Assembly: GCF_950023065.1 (NCBI RefSeq)
Contig: NC_088679.1
Location: 20,274,001-20,338,000, forward strand
Direction of reading: 5' to 3'
From: Planococcus citri
Taxonomy: Eukaryota; Arthropoda; Insecta; Hemiptera; Pseudococcidae
DNA: 64,000 nt
Shown here: piece by piece, positions 58,690 through 64,000 of the stretch
Layout of the letters: every line of letters starts with the position of its first letter
Position numbering within the stretch: the stretch's first letter is position 1
Position numbers and translations under genes: made by a program
The notes under the pieces: model-generated
The model's database searches: none
What the model saw: the letters and a program-made list of their open reading frames with translations, nothing else
Told to the model about the DNA's origin: nothing

Positions 58690-59130
58690 CTGAACAGGTG
58701 AACACGAATTATGACGTCAGATTTTTGATTGATGGACCCATAATTATATTGATCAAATCATTACTTACCTAAGTATATCTTGGACTTTTACCTATTTGGG
58801 GAGGTTCTGGGGGCCATGAGTGAAGTCAATTTGAAAAATTAAGGCTATATTCGTGTTCAGCGATCTCGAAAACATACTTACTGTTTCATGTGTCATACGA
58901 ATGAAACCATTTTTTGACTTTTACCCCCTTTGGGGAGATGCTGGGGACCGTGGATGAGGTCCAATCAAAAATCAGACGTCATATTCGTGTTCAGCGTCAC
59001 CAAAAACATACAATTCGATATATCATATGCCCCCCAGGTGTCTTTTTGAAAGTTTCGCTCAAATTTGGGGGAGGGATGGCCCCCTCTATTAAAAGATCCC
59101 ATCTCGAAAATTGAATATTTCAAAAAAGTA
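58690..59130 (-). repeat. Dispersed repeat shared with 17.6-18.0 kb
   Basis: Two to three diverged units containing ACGTCATATTCGTGTTCAGC and GAAACCATTTTTTGACTTTTA, in opposite orientation to the copy at 17640-17990. It ends in an AT-rich zone next to the LINE remnant. Confidence 0.55.
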
Positions 59131-59502
59131 TCAAAAAGTACATATATGGAAATTTTTCCAGAATTTTAAATGGAAATTTTTTTTTTCAACTTTTTCAACA
59201 GATATGTGAAAATGGGGGTCGAATGGGTCAATTTCATCATCATTGAACTTTGACCTGGTGAGCTGTTCAGCCCATCTGGGAAACTATAAGTAGAAGAATT
59301 GCTCGCCAATATGTCATCAAGTTTTTTTTCGGTCTTCCTCTGCTCCTCCTGCCAGTTGGAGTGTATTCTTTGACTTTTTGAGGGGACCATTCGTCAGGCA
59401 TTCTATCAACGTGTCTTCGCCATTTCTTTATGTAATCTTTCACCCACCCAATGATTAGCTCTGCTCCTAGCTCCTTCAGGACGTCTACATTCCTTTTCCC
59501 AG

Positions 59503-60030
59503 GGCCGGACCCTGGAACATGGAAAATTAAGCGTCCACCGAGATATTTCATTTTAGCGGCCCTGATTCTGGGCTCCTGAATTAATCGACCCAATTTTTTC
59601 TCGCATTTTTCAAGGTCTATGACACTGAGAATGAAAATTCATTCAGAAATTTTTTAAGCGGTCTAGTTTTTACCTCACCCACCCAAATTCGTTGTGGCCC
59701 ACGGAGATTTTCTCAGTAACTCAGTGGTAGGATCTGAGCCTGCCTTTTCCTATTGTGTCTCATATACTTATCCTGCCATGGCTCACATGAATCTCATTTC
59801 CGCTACAGCAGGCCCATACCCTGCCACCGAGTTACCGAGAAAATCTCAGGCCAGTGAGGTAAAAACTGGGCCGCTTAAAAAATTTCTGAATAAATTTTTA
59901 TGATCAGTGTCATGCACTTTATAAAATGGATGAAAAAAATTTGACCAATTAATTCAGGAGCCCAGAATCAGGGCCGCTAAAATAGGATATCTTGGTGGGC
60001 CACTAAATTTTCAGTGTTCTAGGGTCTAGC
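59503..60030. mobile_element. Foldback element with arms over 200 bp
   Basis: The whole segment is an imperfect palindrome. The outer arms share ACCCTGGAACA/ACCCTAGAACA and CCACCRAGATAT, then TTTTAGCGGCCCTGATTCTG (about 59552 and inverted near 59980). The inner arms share GGAGATTTTCTCAGTAACTC and its inverted counterpart near 59840. The centre is near 59770. It splits the C-terminal part of the LINE. Boundaries are approximate. Confidence 0.7.
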
Positions 60031-60046
60031 TGGCTGTGCGCTGCAG

Positions 60047-60303
60047 CAAATACTGTCAACTAACAATACTGGCAACTCCATTTAAAATACATTGGGCGTT
60101 TTTGTCGCAACAAGGGCGCTATCTGAGCGGCTTGGTATAGAAGTAATACTCATGTCAAGGGCTGTGATTGGTCGATTCAAATCTCGCAGCTACTTGCAGC
60201 TATCAGTACCACATAACAAACTGATCTGATAGGACTTAGTAACATACCAGGCTGCTAGCTAGGAGGATTAAACATCATTTTTCCACACAGTTGACAGTAT
60301 TTG
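60047..60303. mobile_element. 257-bp MITE with 7-bp duplication GCTGCAG
   Basis: Terminal repeats CAAATACTGTCAACT are perfect over 15 bp. The flanks GCTGCAG are identical at 60040-60046 and 60304-60310. It interrupts the LINE remnant just after the RRITAA codons. It has no coding capacity. Confidence 0.75.
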
Positions 60304-60540
60304 GCTGCAGTTATTCTCCTTTGTATATCCTTTCTCATCATCCATGTTTCACTTCCTTACAGCAGCATCAGTCTTGCCAGTGGATCATAAATTATTATTC
60401 GAATTTTGGCTCTGACTTTTCTTGGAGGGATGGCTCGGTTGATCAACCTGCTTACTCTCAGGAATTTGTTGATCTCAAGTTGTGCGTCGACCTCTCCTTC
60501 ATAAGATAGCTCGCACCTGAGATATTTAAAGCTTCTGACT

Positions 60541-61323
60541 CAGGGCTGTTGAATTACCGTCGTTTACTCGCTGGTAAAATATGTCAGTAAAATATGGTAA
60601 AATACGGTATTTTATGGTATTTATGGTATTTTACTAATTTGGATATGAAGAGTTATTTTTTGTAGTTTGACTTCGAAGTTCTGACCTTCTGACCTGCCTC
60701 TGAAGTAAATTTTCATCTGTTTTAGGTGTTATTCTCAGGGCTTCAAACCTGTACCTGTACCTGTACCCAAATACCCGAATACCCGAACAAAAATCCAACA
60801 ATTTCTGTAACCGAACCCGTACACGTACCCGAAAAATGAAATGAAGAATACCCAAACCCGTACCCGTACCCAATAAGTAAAGACTATTTTGAACCCAAAT
60901 ACCAGATAGATCGGGTACAGTTCGGGTATTACAGGTGAAATGCCCAAACTGTACCCGAACCAGTACCCGAACCTGAAAAATTTTAATACCTGTACCCGAT
61001 ATCCGTACCCGATTCTCTGAGAAATCTGTACCTGTACCCGATACCCGTACCCAAAAACGTTCGGGTTTGAAGCCCTGGTGTTATTTATTAAAGATTATTG
61101 AAAATTTTCCATGGACATTTTTTGGAAATTTATGGGGAAAATTTTTGGTAACTTTCAAATCATAAATTTCCATGGAAATTTGGAAATTTATGAAGGAAAG
61201 ATGGAAAAAAATTGTTAATTTGGCTTTTTGGTAAATTATAGTAAAATATATGGTAATAAACTTTTGGTAAAATACGGTAAAATACCGCCGTAATTTATCA
61301 ACATAAATTACCTTACAGCCCTG
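60541..61323. mobile_element. hAT-like MITE with 8-bp duplication TTCTGACT
   Basis: The flanks TTCTGACT at 60533-60540 and 61324-61331 are identical. The ends are CAGGGCTGT in inverted orientation. The interior has repeated GGTAAAATACGGTATTTT words on both sides. Removing the element with one duplication restores the LINE reading frame, which confirms the exact boundaries. A second element is nested inside. Confidence 0.85.
60734..61077. mobile_element. Nested hAT-like MITE with duplication GTGTTATT
   Basis: Flanked by GTGTTATT at 60726-60733 and 61078-61085. The ends CAGGGCTTCAAACC are inverted and perfect over 14 bp, with two extra bases CT at the left. The interior is composed of ACCCGTACCCGTACCC-type repeats. 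It belongs to the same family as the degraded copy at 24327-24600. Confidence 0.85.
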
Positions 61324-61541
61324 TTCTGACTTGTTCCACTGGCAGTCCATTTACAATGATTTTACTGTGTATTGGCTCTTTCCCCTCAAAGGCCATCACA
61401 CCATCACCTTTGTTTTCGACGATGAGATTCTCATTCCGTATTCATCTGCTACTTTCTGAAGGTTGTACATTGCTCTCTGCAAGTCATCTTCATTGACAGC
61501 AAAGACCACCTGATCATCAGCAAATAGAATTTTTCATGTTT

Positions 61542-64000
61542 TAAATCAAAAATTCACATTTTCCACAAATTTTCAATTTTTTTCAAATGGACTTTACGAA
61601 ATAACGCCATTTCAGTTTTTTAATATGTTGTTCAGCATAAAAAGTTGCCCATAATATATTTTTTTCAGAATTTTTGAGAGTCTGAACGATATGAAAACTA
61701 CATTTTGAAACTTTTTGAGCTAATTTTTTGTACAAAAGAAGTGGCAACACTGATTTTTATGTTATCAGTTCACCAAAAAGCCTTTCAAAACCTCTAACTA
61801 TTGGAAAAAGTTCCATTTTGGTAGGTATCACGGTTATCGAGTAATCCACTGCTGAAATGGGTGATATTTCAAGTTCACTGAAAACTTTGACAACCCCTAG
61901 CAGCTTTTGAAAAAGGGCTAGAGAGCTGCGATTTGCGCCATTGGTCGTATCTTCGAAAGGGGGTTTCACAAGAAAAATTTCAAAAAAATTGCCGACCCCA
62001 CTTATCACTTCTTGGTCGAATTGACGTGGAATGACCCGCATGTGAAAAGTGCTCCATAATTATCCCCCCCCCAATTTTTCAGTCACTAGACAATGATACA
62101 ATATTGTATTGATTGTCTGAGATTAAACTGGCCACTGGGAAAATAAACTTTATTCAAATTACACAAGCAGCACCCAACCCACCTCCATTCACCATTCAAC
62201 CAAACGGTCCAGAAACCGAAATAGAATCAACTAATAGTGACATTTGACCAGGTAAACAGCTCGTTTGGCGAATAAAAACGCAAACACGGAACGTAGAACA
62301 ATTCAGCGAGCTGGGATATGTACATCGATGAAAGTTTTGTCGAATCATTAGAACTAATTTAATTACCTCAGGACGAATTAGTTTTACGGTTTGCAAACAC
62401 GATATGAACTTCTAACCGGAATCGAATCGGCTTTATTTTACCGTTTTACTTTCCATTTTCCATTCGCACACGTCCGCGTTCGTATGTGTTTTCAATTTAA
62501 ACGCGCGAATTTATTTTTCTTCCTCTTCGCCCTATCGTCCCATCCGTAGTTACCAATACAAAGTCCAAATCAAAGGTCTGTGCTGTAGAATTAACCGAAA
62601 TTAAGTTCAACTCTTTGCATCGATACCATACCTTCTCGATAGCAAGCAGCGATGTTATTACGGATTTTTACCACGATATCGACCAAAGACAACGATTGGT
62701 GGCTGCGACGAAGCGATAACGACTCTTCTCCGTTGCGGTAATTTCTTTTCATGGTGATTGGAATACGTAAAATTTTCATTAATATTCTAACGCCAAAACT
62801 GCCATTTGTTCCGAGATGCTACTTTTTTTCGTTGCCATTTTTTCGTCAAATGGTAATTTCGTTACTTATAAAAATAACCTTCTTTATGCCTAAAATTTCA
62901 AATGAGGTGGTATACCTACCTACGTTTCTTCGTTTATGTAGGTAGGTAGGTACAGTAGTCGTTTCTTAGATAGGTATTAGAGACAAAAATGATGCTAATG
63001 AACATTCGTTATTTTTGTAACCATTTTACCAGTAAAGAGCTGTTTTAGGAATAACACAAATAGTGCATTTCAAAAGTCAGTCTCTGGTCTCACACTTGTA
63101 TGTTCTCTTAATTAGAAATGTACTATGAGCATATTTGTGTAAAAAGTTCTGTTAACATGGTTCAACCAAACTTATCTCAAGATTTTAAAACGTATTTCCA
63201 CATCAGATATAAATTATAAACTTTACACCCCATTTCACCAAACATTTCCCCTAATTCTCTGAAACATTAAGACGTAGGTAATAGATGTAGGTACTCAAGT
63301 ACCTATATATACCTTGTTCAGCAGTCCTCATATATGCAGAATAGCCACAGTATGCTAAGATCCTATTTCCAGTCACAATAGTTCAAATACAGGATGAAAA
63401 TATTTCCATCCAAGTGCTCTCACCAGACACAATGAGTAAATCCCAAACCAGCAACAGTTGGTCAAAATAGTATAGCCCTATTTCTTCAACATTCCAATAC
63501 AAATATCTCTATCTGTATCTCGTTTCGATTCTGCAGCAGGTACCCAGCTAAGAATAGAACGAAAAAAGGTAAATAAAGCAGAAAAAATTGTTTAGATTTT
63601 CGCGCAATAAATCGACAAACTTTCAAACTCAACTCCTACCGGAATTGCAAGCCGAAAATAAGTACCTGGCCCATTGTAAATCGTATACTAACCTATTTTC
63701 GACACACGTACAAGGTTGCCTACCTACATATGTACTATTTGACCAACATGTAGAGCCACAAGAACCCAGAACTAAGTGTATTTTTACAATATATCACTAT
63801 ACCTACTGGAGAGCTTACAGTCTTATACAATGGTAGAGCTGAGACTATACATCCATTCATTAGTAAATTGAAACTTGTAAGTTCGATTATTCGGGGTAAA
63901 GTCTATTGTTAGACGGTTTCTTATATGTAATTTTAATACTTTCGTGTACCGTACCGTATCGCTCGAGAAGGTTGCGCTTTTTAATCAATACGCCTTCGAG
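61542..64000. other. Flanking DNA, no supported gene
   Basis: 61542-62040 is AT-rich and repeat-like. 62190-62760 contains more CpG. GTAGGTAGGTAGGTAC run at 62939-62953. The frames at 62041-61757, 62779-62591 and 63588-63836 show no recognisable domain or splice support. Confidence 0.35.

Larger units (their letters stand above)
59200..61541 (-). pseudogene. Decayed LINE reverse transcriptase (RTE-like), interrupted three times
   Basis: Read on the minus strand. The piece at 61541-61324 begins ILFADDQVVFAVNEDDLQRA, the RT catalytic box and what follows, and continues to SSSKTKVMV. A small duplication there shifts the frame before MAFEGKEP. After the hAT-like element (60541-61323) the protein resumes exactly as SFKYLRCELSYEGE, continues with RKVRAKIRI and GSETWMMRKD, and reaches RRITAA near 60311. 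After a MITE and a foldback, the C-terminal part is RNVDVLKELGAEL and RHVDRMPDEW (to about 59330). The order matches the RT-to-C-terminus of LINEs common in arthropods. Stops and frameshifts make it inactive. N-terminal domains are absent. Confidence 0.8.

Noticed and set aside
60736..61077. Interstitial telomere from the GGGTAC runs
   Set aside because: The unit is not the insect TTAGG repeat, and it lies inside an element with precise ends and an 8-bp duplication.
1..64000. CRISPR array or bacterial defence system
   Set aside because: Tandem arrays here have no unique spacers of constant length, and gene structure with introns and LINEs is eukaryotic.

Overview
The window is eukaryotic and looks like insect nuclear DNA. 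It is AT-rich, carries CR1-type and RTE-like LINEs, an irritans-type mariner relic and hAT-like elements, and has frequent GTAGGTAGGTACCTACC-type microsatellite runs. Those runs recall sternorrhynchan Hemiptera such as aphids or mealybugs, but I cannot prove the species. There is no prokaryotic gene organisation. Most of the 64 kb is intron or intergenic DNA packed with transposons, many inserted inside one another.

The main genic locus lies on the minus strand between about 49.3 and 42.4 kb. Three short exons (49131-49071, 48919-48787, 42903-42828) have compatible splice phases and good splice sites. Joined, they encode a predicted 89-residue secreted peptide with a signal sequence and cysteines at 23, 33 and 43. 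Intron 2 holds a nearly complete CR1-group LINE of about 5.4 kb (42942-48296) in the same orientation. Its ORF1 has a Cys/His finger, a coiled coil, an SGNH-esterase domain and polyproline; its ORF2 has an EEP endonuclease and a reverse transcriptase. ORF2 has no ATG, overlaps ORF1 in the -1 frame, and the overlap contains a canonical slippery heptamer. The LINE's 3' hairpin, AATAAA and tail end about 40 bp from the exon 3 acceptor. A second candidate terminal exon, with its own AATAAA, lies at 38205-38102 (minus).

Layout: 1-8.5 kb has a foldback repeat and three TIR elements in unremarkable DNA. 8.5-14.7 kb is a repeat complex: an inverted pair of ~365 bp repeats, a 58-bp minisatellite in opposite orientations, TIR elements with tRNA-like segments, and a purine tract. 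14.7-27.5 kb is mostly low-repeat DNA with CpG-containing blocks. 27.5-29.4 kb holds a ~298-bp higher-order minisatellite inserted in an older ~60-bp array. 33.5-36.8 kb is a 23-bp satellite split by a hAT-like element with an 8-bp duplication, which itself contains further elements. 51-53 kb is a dead mariner split by a hAT-like element. 53.5-54.3 kb is a TIR element with a cruciform-like core. 59.2-61.5 kb is a decayed LINE broken by a foldback, a MITE and two nested hAT-like elements.

Inserted elements can often be dated relative to one another, because target duplications and interrupted reading frames show which came first.
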